Assembly (NCBI GenBank): GCA_044867645.1
Contig: JBIOVI010000006.1
Span: 1 to 64,000 of the forward strand
Source: VRUE01 sp044867645
Lineage (GTDB): Bacteria > Actinomycetota > Thermoleophilia > Solirubrobacterales > 70-9
Direction: 5' to 3'
Length of the DNA stretch: 64,000 bases
Shown: piece by piece, positions 1 through 8,289 of the stretch
Numbering within the stretch: position 1 is the first letter of the stretch
Layout: each line of letters opens with the position of its first letter
The notes under the pieces: model-generated
Database searches by the model: none
What the model was told of the DNA's origin: nothing
What the model saw: only the letters and a program-made list of their open reading frames with translations
Translations under genes and position numbers: made by a program

Positions 1-198
1 GTCCCGCTGATGTCGACCGAGCGGGCCCGCCGCGAGCTCGGGTGGGCGCCGCGCATCACGTCGTTGGACGCCCTCCTCGAGCTGGTGGACGGGATCCGCG
101 AGGGCGCCGGCGGACCGACGCCGCCGCTCGACCCCGACACGGGCGGCCCGGCTCGCACCGGCGAGCTGCTCTCCGGGATCGGCGCGCGAGAGGACTGA
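1..198 (+). CDS. NAD-dependent epimerase/SDR protein, C-terminal end (cut by window edge)
   Basis: Only the last 65 codons are present; the frame is open to base 1. The visible part (VPLMSTERARRELGW, then a Leu/Glu-rich helix and a TPPLDPDTGGPAR tail) matches almost residue for residue the end of the epimerase half of the fusion protein at 4160-6166 (VPLMSSERARTELGW...TPPLEADSVGARL). This copy stops at GIGARED, exactly where the paralogue continues into its ferritin-like repeats, so it is a stand-alone extended-SDR epimerase. The substrate cannot be told from this fragment. Confidence in the family rests on the paralogue. Confidence 0.75.
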   Translation, partial: VPLMSTERARRELGWAPRITSLDALLELVDGIREGAGGPTPPLDPDTGGPARTGELLSGIGARED

Positions 199-471
199 GT
201 CGGCGCGGCAACGGCGGCTCGGGCGGCGCAGACCCCACTCTGATCGCCACCCTCACCGCCCTGTGCACCTCGATCGCCGCTTCATCGAGGCACCGAAGGC
301 GGTCAGCTGACTGACGCAGACCCCGCCTCGGACGCCTAGTAGTAGCTCACTCTCGGCCCGCCGGCGGTGGGGATTTGCCGACAAATCGACACGCCTGCGC
401 GCGGCGTTTCCCCGGTGCCTCCGCGGGTACTCCCACCGGCCGAGTTCACACGGAGGAAAGGGGTCGGAACG

Positions 472-963
472 ATGGCCGAGTTGACGAATTTCGAGAGCAA
501 GCTGGGAGAGGTGCTCGGGCTGGCGCAGGCCGCCAAGGGCGCGACGGCGAAGGTGAAGGGTCTCGCCGAAGACGATCCGGAGCTCGCGTCCGTCCTCGAT
601 CGGATGGGCGAGGAAGCGGCGGAGACGGCCCGGCGCTGTGAGGAGCTGGCCGGCGGCTTCGACGGCAAGAAGACGGCCATCCTCGAGCAGGCGCGCGAGA
701 CGAAGCAGGAAGCGACCGAGATGATGGAGACCTACCTCGGCAGTGACGCCGACGCCCTCGACGGCTTCGAGTTCCTGACGATGGCCGAGGCAGGCGAGGT
801 CGGGCACTGGGCCGTACTCGGCAAGCTCAACGAATCGGCCGGCGAGAGCGAGATCACCGAGCTGGTCGAGTGGGCGCTGCCGATCCAGGAGCGCCACTTC
901 GCCGACGTGAAGGACGGCTCGCTGAAGCTGGCCGGCGAGAAAGACCCCTACGAAGAGTCCTAG
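472..963 (+). CDS. Ferritin-like helical protein, 163 aa
   Basis: Start chosen at ATG 472, about 11 bases after a strong AGGAAAGGGG ribosome site; the upstream extension of this frame has no start signal. The protein is acidic, all-helical and lacks a signal peptide. Its C-terminal half contains FLTMAEAGEVGHWAVL followed by LPIQERHFADVKDG, the Glu/His spacing expected for paired helices of a ferritin-like bundle. Function is probably stress- or metal-related, inferred from neighbours: a lipoprotein and an Nramp transporter follow at once, and two further ferritin-like genes lie downstream. No catalytic assignment is possible. A helical protein unrelated to ferritins remains an alternative. 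Confidence 0.6.
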   Translation: MAELTNFESKLGEVLGLAQAAKGATAKVKGLAEDDPELASVLDRMGEEAAETARRCEELAGGFDGKKTAILEQARETKQEATEMMETYLGSDADALDGFEFLTMAEAGEVGHWAVLGKLNESAGESEITELVEWALPIQERHFADVKDGSLKLAGEKDPYEES

Positions 964-980
964 TGGCTGAAAGCTAGGGC

Positions 981-1433
981 ATGCGCATCAGGAGACGCCG
1001 CCCAGGGGCCATCGCTGCACTGGTGGCACTCGGCGTCTCCCTCATCGCCTTCTCGAGCTGCGGCGACCTCAGCCGCGACGAGTTGAATCGCGGGGCCGAA
1101 TCCTTGAGTGCGCTGGCGGCTCAGGGAGAACTAGTCGCCAATGGCGTCGCCCGTGACGCGACCAAGTCCACCTACACCCGGGCGATGGCGAAGACGCTCG
1201 GCGGTGAGGCCGAGCATGAGGCCGAAAAGCTCGCCGACGCCGAGCCGTCGCCCGAGGTGGCAAAAGAGCGAAACGCGGCCGTGCAAGTGGCAGGGGAGCT
1301 GGCCGACCTCTTCTCCGTATTGCAGACCTTCCCCGGCGACGAGCACCACGGCGCCCTCGTCGAAAAGCACATGGGAGAAGTGAAAGACCAAGCGGACGCG
1401 CTGGTCGAACGGCTGACCGGAGAAGAAGCTTGA
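981..1433 (+). CDS. Putative lipoprotein, 150 aa
   Basis: The N-terminus has a run of arginines, a hydrophobic stretch (AIAALVALGVSLIAF) and a lipobox ending in SSC with the lipidated Cys at about residue 27, so it should be exported and anchored on the outer face of the membrane. The mature part is about 120 residues of charged helix rich in Ala, Glu and Lys, with no recognised catalytic motif. It starts 17 bases after the ferritin-like gene, and its stop overlaps the TTG start of the Nramp-like transporter (TTGA). That suggests one transcript and perhaps a surface accessory role to metal uptake. The last point is inference only. Confidence 0.7.
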   Translation: MRIRRRRPGAIAALVALGVSLIAFSSCGDLSRDELNRGAESLSALAAQGELVANGVARDATKSTYTRAMAKTLGGEAEHEAEKLADAEPSPEVAKERNAAVQVAGELADLFSVLQTFPGDEHHGALVEKHMGEVKDQADALVERLTGEEA

Positions 1434-2650
1434 GGTCGGTCCTCCGGATCGCGCTGGGGATCATCGCCGCCCTCGGCGGCTTCCTAGACATCGGCGACAT
1501 CGTCTTCACCACCCAGGCCGGGGCGCTCTATCGCTACGACCTGCTCTGGGCGGTGGCGCTGGGGACCGTCGGCATTGCCGTCTACGCGGAGATGTGCGGC
1601 CGCGTCGCCGCGGTCACCGGTCGGCCGGTCTTCGACGTGATCCGGATGCGGATGGGGTTCGGCCTGGGCCTGGTCGCCCTCGTCGCCAGCACTTTCGTCA
1701 ACGTGCTCACCGTCGCCGCCGAGCTCGGTGGCCTGGCGATCGTCCTGCAGCTCCTCTTCGACGCCGAGTTCAGCCTCTTCGTCGTCCTCGCCGCGATCGG
1801 CCTCGTGATCGTCGTCGCCCTGCTGCCCTTCGGCGGCATCGAGCGAGTCTTCGGCTATTGCGGCCTATTGATGCTGGTCTTCCTCGCCACCGCGATCCAC
1901 CAGGGGCCGGACTGGGGTGAGGTCACGCACGGCTTCATCCCGTCCATCGCCGACTCCAAGCTCTACCTCTACTTCGTCGTCGGCGTCTTCGCCGCGGCGT
2001 TGATGCCCTACGAGGTCCACTTCTATTCCTCGGGCGCGGTCGAGGAGGGCTGGGATGAATCCAACCTGAAAGAGAACCGCCTCAACGCGATCGTCGGCTA
2101 TGCCCTGGGCGGTTTGCTCGCCTGCACCCTGGTCGTCGTCTCCGGGTTTCTCTTCCATCCGGTGGGCGTCGATCCCACCGACCTCGGCACCGCCGCGCTG
2201 CCGGCTCAGGGGGCGTTTGGCGAGACTGGGCTGCTGCTGGCGCTCGGCGGCATCCTCTTCTGCGTCGGCGGCGCCGCGATCGACTCCAGCTTCTCCGCCT
2301 CCTACAACCTCGCCCAGTTCCTCGGCTGGGAGTGGGGTCGCTATCGCGGTCCCCGGAAAGCACCGCGATTCACCGCCTCATGGCTCCTCTTTCTCGCCCT
2401 GGCGATGCTGATCGTGCTCACCGGGATCAATCCGGTCGAGATCACCGAGTACTCCGTCGTGCTGGCCGTCGTCGCCCTGCCGCTCACCTATTTCCCGATC
2501 CTGATGATCGCCGGTGATCGCTCTTTCATGGGCAAACACGCAAACGGGCGGATTTCGAAGACGCTGGGCTGGGTCTACTTCGCGGTGATCGTCACGCTGG
2601 CGATCGCCGCGATCCCGCTGCTGCTGATGACCAACGGAGGGGGCGGATGA
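1430..2650 (+). CDS. Nramp-family divalent metal transporter, divergent
   Basis: 406 residues with about 11 hydrophobic segments and the Nramp pattern QAGALYRYDLLW in the first helix region. The canonical DPGN metal motif of helix 1 is replaced by DIGD, and the helix 6 MPH motif reads MPYEVHFYSSG. It is therefore a remote member of the MntH/Nramp superfamily; ion selectivity is uncertain and could be Mg, Mn or another divalent ion. The start is TTG 1430, overlapping the lipoprotein stop. The stop overlaps the ATG of the following PRC-barrel gene (ATGA), so translation is probably coupled. A second divergent Nramp paralogue lies at 24511-25815. Confidence 0.8.
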   Translation: MRSVLRIALGIIAALGGFLDIGDIVFTTQAGALYRYDLLWAVALGTVGIAVYAEMCGRVAAVTGRPVFDVIRMRMGFGLGLVALVASTFVNVLTVAAELGGLAIVLQLLFDAEFSLFVVLAAIGLVIVVALLPFGGIERVFGYCGLLMLVFLATAIHQGPDWGEVTHGFIPSIADSKLYLYFVVGVFAAALMPYEVHFYSSGAVEEGWDESNLKENRLNAIVGYALGGLLACTLVVVSGFLFHPVGVDPTDLGTAALPAQGAFGETGLLLALGGILFCVGGAAIDSSFSASYNLAQFLGWEWGRYRGPRKAPRFTASWLLFLALAMLIVLTGINPVEITEYSVVLAVVALPLTYFPILMIAGDRSFMGKHANGRISKTLGWVYFAVIVTLAIAAIPLLLMTNGGGG

Positions 2651-3006
2651 GGGGGGAGGGGGAGATCCTCGTCGTCCACCGGCTGCTCGACGAGCAGATC
2701 CTCGACAGCGACAGCAAGCGCTGCGGTCGGGTCGATGACATCGAGCTGCAAGGCAGCCCGCCGCGGATCACGGCGGTCCTCGTTGGCAAGGGCCTCTACC
2801 CGCGGCGCCTGCCCAAGCGGCTCCGGGGGCTGGCGCGAAAGCTCGCCGGGCCGGAGCTGTGGGGCTCCAACGCGCTGCGCGTGCCGTGGGAGAAGGTCGA
2901 CCGGATCGACGCGGCCCTGCACCTCTGCTGCAAGGCGGAGGAGCTGGGTCTTGGCGAAGGCGACGACCCGGAGCGGTGGATGGTTAGGAGACTGCCGTGG
3001 AACTGA
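2647..3006 (+). CDS. PRC-barrel-like protein, 119 aa
   Basis: Small soluble protein starting inside the transporter stop codon (ATGA). Residues 8-90 read as beta strands around VVHRLLDEQILDSDSKRCGRVDDIEL and a later ALRVPWEKVDRID, the usual shape of a PRC-barrel: a short beta domain found in RNA maturation, photosynthetic reaction centre and stress proteins. It overlaps the next gene, another PRC-barrel-like protein, by 10 bases. Coupling of two such domains to an Nramp-like transporter suggests a regulatory or assembly role at the transporter, which is inference. No enzyme motif is visible. Confidence 0.6.
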   Translation: MRGEGEILVVHRLLDEQILDSDSKRCGRVDDIELQGSPPRITAVLVGKGLYPRRLPKRLRGLARKLAGPELWGSNALRVPWEKVDRIDAALHLCCKAEELGLGEGDDPERWMVRRLPWN

Positions 3007-3251
3007 GCCGCGAGCCCTTCGCTCTCAGCGATCTGATCGGAAAGCCCGTCTGCAACAGCTCGGGCCGACGGCTCGGACGCGCCTTCGAGGTCAGGGCCCA
3101 CTGGGAGGATGGCGACCGCATCGTCATCGACGAGCTCTTGGTCGGGCGCCGCTCGCTGCTGAAGCGGCTGCGCGGCCCCGACGCCAGCGCCCGAGGCGTT
3201 CGCTGGGAGAGCGTGGTCGAGATCGGCGAGCGGATCGTCGTTCGCGCTTAG
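2997..3251 (+). CDS. PRC-barrel-like protein, 84 aa
   Basis: GTG start at 2997, overlapping the end of the preceding gene. The pattern LSDLIGKPVCNSSGRRLGRAFEVRA followed by IVIDELLVG and GVRWESVVEIGERIVVR is a compact PRC-barrel: a 'set and maintain' strand pair with a terminal WxxV strand. It is probably a second subunit or partner of the 119-residue protein, as both are beta-barrel proteins translated in tandem. It is the last gene of the run that begins at 472, since the next 316 bases hold no convincing gene. Confidence 0.6.
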   Translation: MELSREPFALSDLIGKPVCNSSGRRLGRAFEVRAHWEDGDRIVIDELLVGRRSLLKRLRGPDASARGVRWESVVEIGERIVVRA

Positions 3252-3567
3252 CCGCTCCGTCCGGCGCGAGCGCAACCGGCGAAGCGTGTGCCTCGTAGTG
3301 CTCTCCGTGGCGAGCTTCGAGCCCGCTTTCGTTTCTGGACGTGTTTTGACAGGTCGCCATAGGGTAAATCGCCGCCATGCAACGGGAGAGAAAAGTAGAA
3401 CGCGAAGCGGCGGGCACGCGAACGGCGCCCTCCCTCGCCCGCACTGTCCAGGCTCTGCGGACGATCCGCGGTCATCGTCCCCGCGCATTGGACACCAGAC
3501 AGCTTCGTCTTCGCTGAGGAGTTCTGGGCTGATTCGCGGGGCAGTCGCTGGGGTAGCGGCAACGCGA
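3252..3567 (+). other. Intergenic stretch, no supported gene
   Basis: I see no gene with plausible codon use here. A TTGACA hexamer (3346-3351) and an AT-richer stretch (TAGGGTAAATC) occur, but the spacing is too short for a standard promoter. A 45-codon frame from ATG 3377 has no ribosome site and no recognisable product. The region probably contains the promoter of the gene starting at 3568. Confidence 0.4.
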
Positions 3568-4038
3568 GTGGAAGAGCTGCTCGCCATCTACCTCAACGAC
3601 CACCTGGCCGGAGCGACCTTGGGGGTCGAGCTTGCTCGGCGGCTACGGGCGAGCAATGAGGACGATCCCGAGTTCGGGCCCGCGCTGGCCGAGGTCTGCG
3701 CCGAAATCGAGGCCGACCGCGAGACGCTCAAGGCGGTGATGGATCGGTTCGGGGTGGGTCAGAGCAAGCTCAAACCGCTCGGTGCCGTCCTCGGTGAGCG
3801 ACTGGGCCGGTTGAAGCCGAACGGGCGGCTGTGGGGTTACTCGCCGTTGAGTCGTCTCGACGAGCTGGAGCTTTTGCAGATCGGCATCGTCGGCAAGCGC
3901 CGCTTGTGGCAGGCGCTGGAGCACACCCACGCCAGCGACCTTCGGGGCTTCGATCTCGGCGCCTTGGCCGAACGAGCGACCGAGCAGCTGAGGCGGTTGG
4001 AGGCGCTGCACCTGAAGGCTGCCGCCTTGGCTCTGTAG
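3568..4038 (+). CDS. Helical ferritin-like protein, 156 aa
   Basis: GTG start at 3568 chosen because residues before it (Arg-rich, out of character) look like untranslated sequence. The N-terminus VEELLAIYLNDHLAGATLGVELARRL begins a helical protein with acidic patches (EDDPEFGPALAEVCAEIEADRETL), a middle segment KLKPLGAVLGERLGRLKPNGRL, and a final helix pair around EHTHASDLRGFDLGALAERA. The His and Glu placement on long helices suggests a ferritin/rubrerythrin-like bundle, but the metal ligands cannot be assigned confidently. It stands alone between intergenic stretches and just upstream of the epimerase-DUF892 fusion, fitting the local theme of ferritin-like proteins. Confidence 0.55.
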   Translation: MEELLAIYLNDHLAGATLGVELARRLRASNEDDPEFGPALAEVCAEIEADRETLKAVMDRFGVGQSKLKPLGAVLGERLGRLKPNGRLWGYSPLSRLDELELLQIGIVGKRRLWQALEHTHASDLRGFDLGALAERATEQLRRLEALHLKAAALAL

Positions 4039-4159
4039 CGCAGGCGACCACGTTTTGCTCTGCCCTCTGGGGGTACAGATGCCGAGAGGCCCAGGGGAGC
4101 GGCCGCCGCTCACTCCTCGCTAGTTCCAAACCCCCCGAACCCCTACGGGAAGGCGAGAG

Positions 4160-6166
4160 ATGAAGGTCGTCGTCACTGGCGCGACGGGAAACGTCGGCAC
4201 CAGCACGGTTCAAGCGCTTAGCGAAAGCCCAGAGATCGACGAGATCGTCGGGCTGGCCCGGCGCGAGCCGGATTGGACGCCGCCGAAGACCACCTGGGTC
4301 GAGGCGAACGTCCTCACCGCCGACCTCGGCGCGATCTTCGAGGGCGCCGACGCGGTCATCCACCTGGCCTGGGCGATCCAGCCCTCTCGAGATGCGGTGA
4401 CCTTGGAGCGGATCAACGTCGAGGGAAGCCGCCGCGTCTTTGAGGCCGTGGCCGCAGCTGGCGTGCCGAAGCTTGTTCACGCCTCTTCGGTCGGCGCCTA
4501 CTCACGCGGCCCCAAAGATCGCGAGGTCGATGAGCGCTGGCCCACCGAGGGCACCCAGACCTCGTTCTACTCGCGCCACAAGGTCGCGGTGGAGCGTGAG
4601 CTGGACCGCTTCGAAGCCGACAATCCTAAAACGCGAGTCGTGCGGCTTCGTCCCGCCCTGATCTTCAAGGACGAGGCCGCGACCGAGATCCGCCGCCTCT
4701 TCGTCGGGCCATTCCTCCCCAACTTCCTCCTGCGCCGCGGCTTCCTCCCGGCGCTGCCCCGAGTCGAGCGCCTGCGCTTTCAGGCCGTGCATTCCGAGGA
4801 TGTCGGACGGGCTTACCTGCGGGCTGTCCTGGCAGACGTGGACGGGGCCTTCAACATCGCCGCCGAGCCGCCGCTCAGCCCCGAGGAGATGGCCGAGCGG
4901 ATCGGCGTGCGCAGCTTTCCGGTCCCGGCCAGAGTCGTGCGTCGCCTCGCCGATCTGAGCTGGAGGTTGCGCCTGCAGCCGACGCCGCCGGGCTGGCTCG
5001 ACATGGCGCTGAACGTGCCGCTGATGTCCTCCGAGCGGGCACGCACCGAGCTTGGCTGGCAGCCCCGCCACAGCGGGGTGGAAGCGCTGGAAGAGCTGCT
5101 GGAGGGCATGCGCGAAGGTCATGGCGCCGAGACCCCGCCGCTCGAAGCCGACAGCGTCGGCGCCCGGCTCGACGACCTCAAGACCGGCGTCGGCGCCCGC
5201 CAGTGGAACCGCGACCGCGACGAGCAGATCGTCAAGTACCTGGCCGACGTGCACTCGATCGAGCTACAGGCGTTGGCGCAGCTTCGAGCCGCGCCGAAGA
5301 TCGCTGGGGACGAGCGCCTCTGCCAGGCATTCGACCAGCATCTAGTCGAGACCGAAGATCAGAAGCGGCGCGTGCGCGAGCGCCTGGAAGCGCTTGGTGG
5401 CAAACCCTCGAAGCTAAAGGACGCGGCCGGAGCGGCCGGTGGCTGGGGGATGGTCGCCTTCGCGGCCTCTCAGCCCGACACGCCGGGGAAGCTGGCGATG
5501 CACGCCTTCTCCTACGAGCACATGGAGCTCGCCGCATATGAATTGTTGAAGCGACTGGCCGAGCGTGCCGGCGATGAAGAGACGGCGCGGATGGCGGCCG
5601 ACATCGCCGCGGAGGAGGGGCGGATGGCCGAGCGCCTGGAGCAATCCTTCGACACCGCAGTCGAGGTGTCGCTGGCGGCTGTCGATGCGGACCAGCTCGA
5701 CTCCGCCTTGCTCGCCTACCTGCGTGACGTCCATGCCCTCGAGGGGCAGGCCGAAAAGCTGCTGGAGGCCGGCGGCGAGCGGGTCGAGGATGAGCACCTC
5801 GAGGCGGCCTTCCGCGATCACCTCGATGAGACCCAGCGCCACCGAAAGCGGATCGCGGACCTGCTGGACGAGCGTGGCGCCGGGCCCTCGCTGGTCAAGG
5901 ACGCGATGCTGAAGGTCGGCGGGCTCAATCTCTCCGCCTTCTTCGGCGCCCAGCCGGACTCGACCACCAAGCTCGCCGGCTTCGCGTTCGCCTTCGAGCA
6001 CCTTGAGGTCGCCGCCTACGAACTGCTGACGCGGGTCGCGGCACGGGCGGGCGACGACGCCGTCGTCACCGCAGCCGAGGAGATCCTGGCCGAGGAGCGC
6101 CGCGCTGCCGAGCGAGTAGCTGAGAGCTGGAACCGCCCCAACGTGCACCTCGGGGTGGCTTCGTAA
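4160..6166 (+). CDS. Fusion: extended-SDR epimerase plus two DUF892-like ferritin domains
   Basis: 668 residues. Residues 1-330 are an extended short-chain dehydrogenase/epimerase: TGATGNVG nucleotide loop (6-13), HASSVGAYS strand and a YSRHK catalytic Tyr/Lys pair. From about residue 354 come two successive copies, roughly 150 residues each, of a four-helix domain resembling DUF892 (YciE/YciF family): YLADVHSIELQALAQL...EHMELAAYELLKRLAERAG, then YLRDVHALEGQAEKLL...EHLEVAAYELLTRVAARAG. The repeats keep the Asp-His-Glu and Glu-His pairs expected for metal binding. ATG 4160 follows GGAAGGCGAGAG. The stand-alone paralogue at 1-198 ends where the fusion begins. Function is presumably stress-related; the coupling of NAD chemistry to a ferritin fold is unexplained. 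Confidence 0.85.
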   Translation: MKVVVTGATGNVGTSTVQALSESPEIDEIVGLARREPDWTPPKTTWVEANVLTADLGAIFEGADAVIHLAWAIQPSRDAVTLERINVEGSRRVFEAVAAAGVPKLVHASSVGAYSRGPKDREVDERWPTEGTQTSFYSRHKVAVERELDRFEADNPKTRVVRLRPALIFKDEAATEIRRLFVGPFLPNFLLRRGFLPALPRVERLRFQAVHSEDVGRAYLRAVLADVDGAFNIAAEPPLSPEEMAERIGVRSFPVPARVVRRLADLSWRLRLQPTPPGWLDMALNVPLMSSERARTELGWQPRHSGVEALEELLEGMREGHGAETPPLEADSVGARLDDLKTGVGARQWNRDRDEQIVKYLADVHSIELQALAQLRAAPKIAGDERLCQAFDQHLVETEDQKRRVRERLEALGGKPSKLKDAAGAAGGWGMVAFAASQPDTPGKLAMHAFSYEHMELAAYELLKRLAERAGDEETARMAADIAAEEGRMAERLEQSFDTAVEVSLAAVDADQLDSALLAYLRDVHALEGQAEKLLEAGGERVEDEHLEAAFRDHLDETQRHRKRIADLLDERGAGPSLVKDAMLKVGGLNLSAFFGAQPDSTTKLAGFAFAFEHLEVAAYELLTRVAARAGDDAVVTAAEEILAEERRAAERVAESWNRPNVHLGVAS

Positions 6167-6177
6167 AGCGCAAATAG

Positions 6178-6351
6178 GAGGAATCCCGATGGAGTCTGGA
6201 CAGAGCAGAAAATTGGCAGTGGCTGGAGAGGGTCGGCGGCGGCGCCTTCAAGAACAAAGCCCAGGTCGCCGCCAGCCGGGTGCTTCCCGACAGCATCAAG
6301 GCCGAGAAACACCGCGAGATGGCCGAACCGGGCTCGGCGAAGGAGGACTGA
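6178..6351 (+). pseudogene. Small gene with probable frameshift near its start
   Basis: An AGGAGG ribosome site (6177-6182) precedes ATG 6189, but that frame gives an arginine-rich product of poor codon use. The frame one base later is better (LERVGGGAFKNKAQVAAS, then VLPDSIKAEKHREMAE, ending KED) and stops at 6351, two bases before the alcohol dehydrogenase start. It has no ATG, GTG or TTG of its own. A one-base loss just after ATG would reconcile both, so this is likely a broken small gene or a sequencing error. Function is unknown. Confidence 0.35.
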
Positions 6352-6352
6352 G

Positions 6353-7540
6353 ATGAAGGCGCTTACTTTTCACGGCAAACGCGACGTTCGGGTCGACGAG
6401 GTGCCCGATCCGAAGATCGAGCAGCCGACCGACGCGATTGTGCGCATCACCTCGACCGCGATCTGCGGCTCCGATCTCCACCTCTATGAGGTGCTGGGGA
6501 TGTTCATCGAAGAGGGCGACATCCTCGGCCACGAGCCGATGGGGATCGTCGAGGAGGTCGGCTCGGAGGTCAGCCAGATCAAAGAGGGCGACCGCGTAGT
6601 GATCCCCTTCAACATCTCCTGCGGCGAGTGCTGGATGTGCAAGGAAAAGCTCTTCGCCCAGTGCGAAACCACCCAAAATCGCGAGCAGGAAAAGGGCGCC
6701 TCGCTGTTCGGCTACACCAAGCTCTACGGCGAGGTGCCGGGGGGTCAGGCCGAGTACCTACGGGTGCCCCAGGCGCACTTCGGCCCGATCAAGGTGCCCG
6801 AGAACGGCGCCCCCGACGAGCGCTACCTCTTCCTCTCGGATGTCCTGCCGACTGCCTGGCAGGCGGTCGAGTATGCGGCGATCCCCGAGGGCGGCAGTGT
6901 CGCTGTCTATGGGCTCGGCCCGATCGGGCAGATGTGCGCCCGGATCGCCCGCCACCGTGGGGCGGAGACGGTGATAGGCATCGACTCGGTTCCCGAGCGC
7001 TTGGAGATGGCCCGCCGCCACGGCGTCGAGGCGATCGACTCTTCCGAGCACGACAACGTGCCGGAGATCGTCCTGGGGATGACCGACGGCCGCGGCCCCG
7101 ACGGGGTGATCGACGCCGTCGGCATGGAGGCCCACGGCGCCCACGTCGCCGAGCTGGCCCAGAAGGCGACCGGCTTGCTGCCGGACTCGCTCGCGGCCAA
7201 GGCAACCGAAAGGGCTGCGGTCGACCGTCTCTCTGTGCTGCTTGAGGCGATCGACACCGTCCGCCGCGGCGGCACGATCTCGATCTCCGGCGTCTACGGT
7301 GGCCAGCTCGATCCGCTGCCGATGATGCAGCTCTTCGATAAGGGCGTGCAGATCCGCATGGGCCAGGCCCACGTGCGACGCTGGACCGACGAGATCTTGC
7401 CGCTGCTCAAAGGCGATGAGGACCCACTCGGCGTCGATGACCTCACTACCCATCAGCTGCCGCTGGCGGAAGCCCCGAGCGCCTATTCGATGTTCCAGAA
7501 GAAGGAAGACGGGGCGATCAAGGTCGTCCTCAAGCCCTGA
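6353..7540 (+). CDS. Zinc-dependent alcohol dehydrogenase, formaldehyde-dehydrogenase-like
   Basis: 395 residues, the length of the glutathione-independent formaldehyde dehydrogenase branch of the medium-chain family. Catalytic zinc ligands are visible at Cys38 (AICGSDLH) and His60-Glu61 (GHEPMG). The structural zinc lobe is C90, C93, C96, C104 (CGECWMCKEKLFAQC). The Rossmann motif is VAVYGLGPIGQM. It has the insertion ALLPDSLAAKATERAAVDRL typical of that branch rather than of ethanol dehydrogenases. Substrate is probably an aldehyde or alcohol with NAD; the exact one is not readable. An AGGAGG site precedes ATG 6353. It heads a short run with the small basic protein and the FMN reductase. 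Confidence 0.85.
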   Translation: MKALTFHGKRDVRVDEVPDPKIEQPTDAIVRITSTAICGSDLHLYEVLGMFIEEGDILGHEPMGIVEEVGSEVSQIKEGDRVVIPFNISCGECWMCKEKLFAQCETTQNREQEKGASLFGYTKLYGEVPGGQAEYLRVPQAHFGPIKVPENGAPDERYLFLSDVLPTAWQAVEYAAIPEGGSVAVYGLGPIGQMCARIARHRGAETVIGIDSVPERLEMARRHGVEAIDSSEHDNVPEIVLGMTDGRGPDGVIDAVGMEAHGAHVAELAQKATGLLPDSLAAKATERAAVDRLSVLLEAIDTVRRGGTISISGVYGGQLDPLPMMQLFDKGVQIRMGQAHVRRWTDEILPLLKGDEDPLGVDDLTTHQLPLAEAPSAYSMFQKKEDGAIKVVLKP

Positions 7541-7559
7541 CTCGAAGGAGGAGATCGCG

Positions 7560-7679
7560 ATGGCCAAAGACCACGGCTCGAGCGTCAAGAACGACAAGCA
7601 GTACGAAGGGCTGCGCAAGAAGGGAATGAAGCGTGCCGCCGGTCGCGAGGGCGGCAAGAAGTCAGGGAAGTCGAGCTAG
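7560..7679 (+). CDS. Small basic protein, 39 aa (short DUF7218-like)
   Basis: Starts at ATG 7560, preceded by a perfect AAGGAGGAG site. The sequence begins MAKDHGSSVKNDKQYEGLRKKGM and ends in a lysine/glycine-rich tail (GREGGKKSGKSS). This resembles the N-terminal part of small actinobacterial proteins grouped as DUF7218, which usually continue into a Rho-N/SAP-like helical domain missing here. It sits 19 bases after the dehydrogenase and one base before the FMN reductase start. A nucleic-acid-binding or stress role is plausible but unproven. Confidence 0.6.
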   Translation: MAKDHGSSVKNDKQYEGLRKKGMKRAAGREGGKKSGKSS

Positions 7680-7680
7680 G

Positions 7681-8289
7681 GTGAAGGCCCTCCTCATCAA
7701 CTGCACGCTGAAGCCGAGCCCCGAGAAGTCAAACACCGAGGCGCTCGCCGAGGTCGTCGCCGACGCGCTGCGCGAGGAAGGCGTCGAGGTGGCATCGGTG
7801 CGGGCGGTCGACTACTCGATTCCGCCCGGCGTCGAATCGGAGATGGGCGAGGGCGACGAGTGGCCGGGCATCCGCGCCCAGATCCTCGACTCGGAGATCC
7901 TCGTCTTCGCCACCCCGACCTGGCTCGGACGCCCTTCGAGCATCGCCCAGCGAGTGCTGGAGCGGATGGACGCGATGCTCTCCGAGACCGACGACGACGA
8001 ACGTCCCGTCGCCTACAACCGCGTTGCCGGCGTCGTCGTCACCGGCAACGAGGACGGTGCCCACCACGTCATCTCCGAGGTCTCCGGCGCCCTCGGCGAC
8101 ATCGGCTTCACGATCCCGGGGCAGGCTTGGACCTACTGGAACAAGGGACCGGGACCGGGCGAGGACTACTCGGAAACCGAGGAGGGCCACGAGTGGTCGC
8201 ACTCCACTGGCAGGGCCGCCGCAGCGAACCTGCTGGCAGTCGCCCGCGCGCTTGGAAGCAGGCCGATCCCGGCCCCGCCATCCGAATGA
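7681..8289 (+). CDS. NAD(P)H-dependent FMN reductase / flavodoxin-like oxidoreductase
   Basis: 202 residues from GTG 7681. The opening strand and phosphate loop KALLINCTLKPSPEKSNTEAL is the flavin-binding start of the NADPH-dependent FMN reductase family. It is followed by the second strand EILVFATPTWLGRPSSIAQRVLERMD and a third, GVVVTGNEDGAHHV, which line the isoalloxazine site. It is expected to be cytosolic and to transfer electrons from NAD(P)H to FMN or quinones. The gene begins one base after the 39-residue protein, and its stop overlaps the ATG of the topoisomerase gene (ATGA). Confidence 0.8.
   Translation: MKALLINCTLKPSPEKSNTEALAEVVADALREEGVEVASVRAVDYSIPPGVESEMGEGDEWPGIRAQILDSEILVFATPTWLGRPSSIAQRVLERMDAMLSETDDDERPVAYNRVAGVVVTGNEDGAHHVISEVSGALGDIGFTIPGQAWTYWNKGPGPGEDYSETEEGHEWSHSTGRAAAANLLAVARALGSRPIPAPPSE

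Noticed and set aside
3346..3370. A promoter with TTGACA at 3346-3351
   Set aside because: The only AT-rich hexamer downstream is 13 bases away, too close for a standard promoter.
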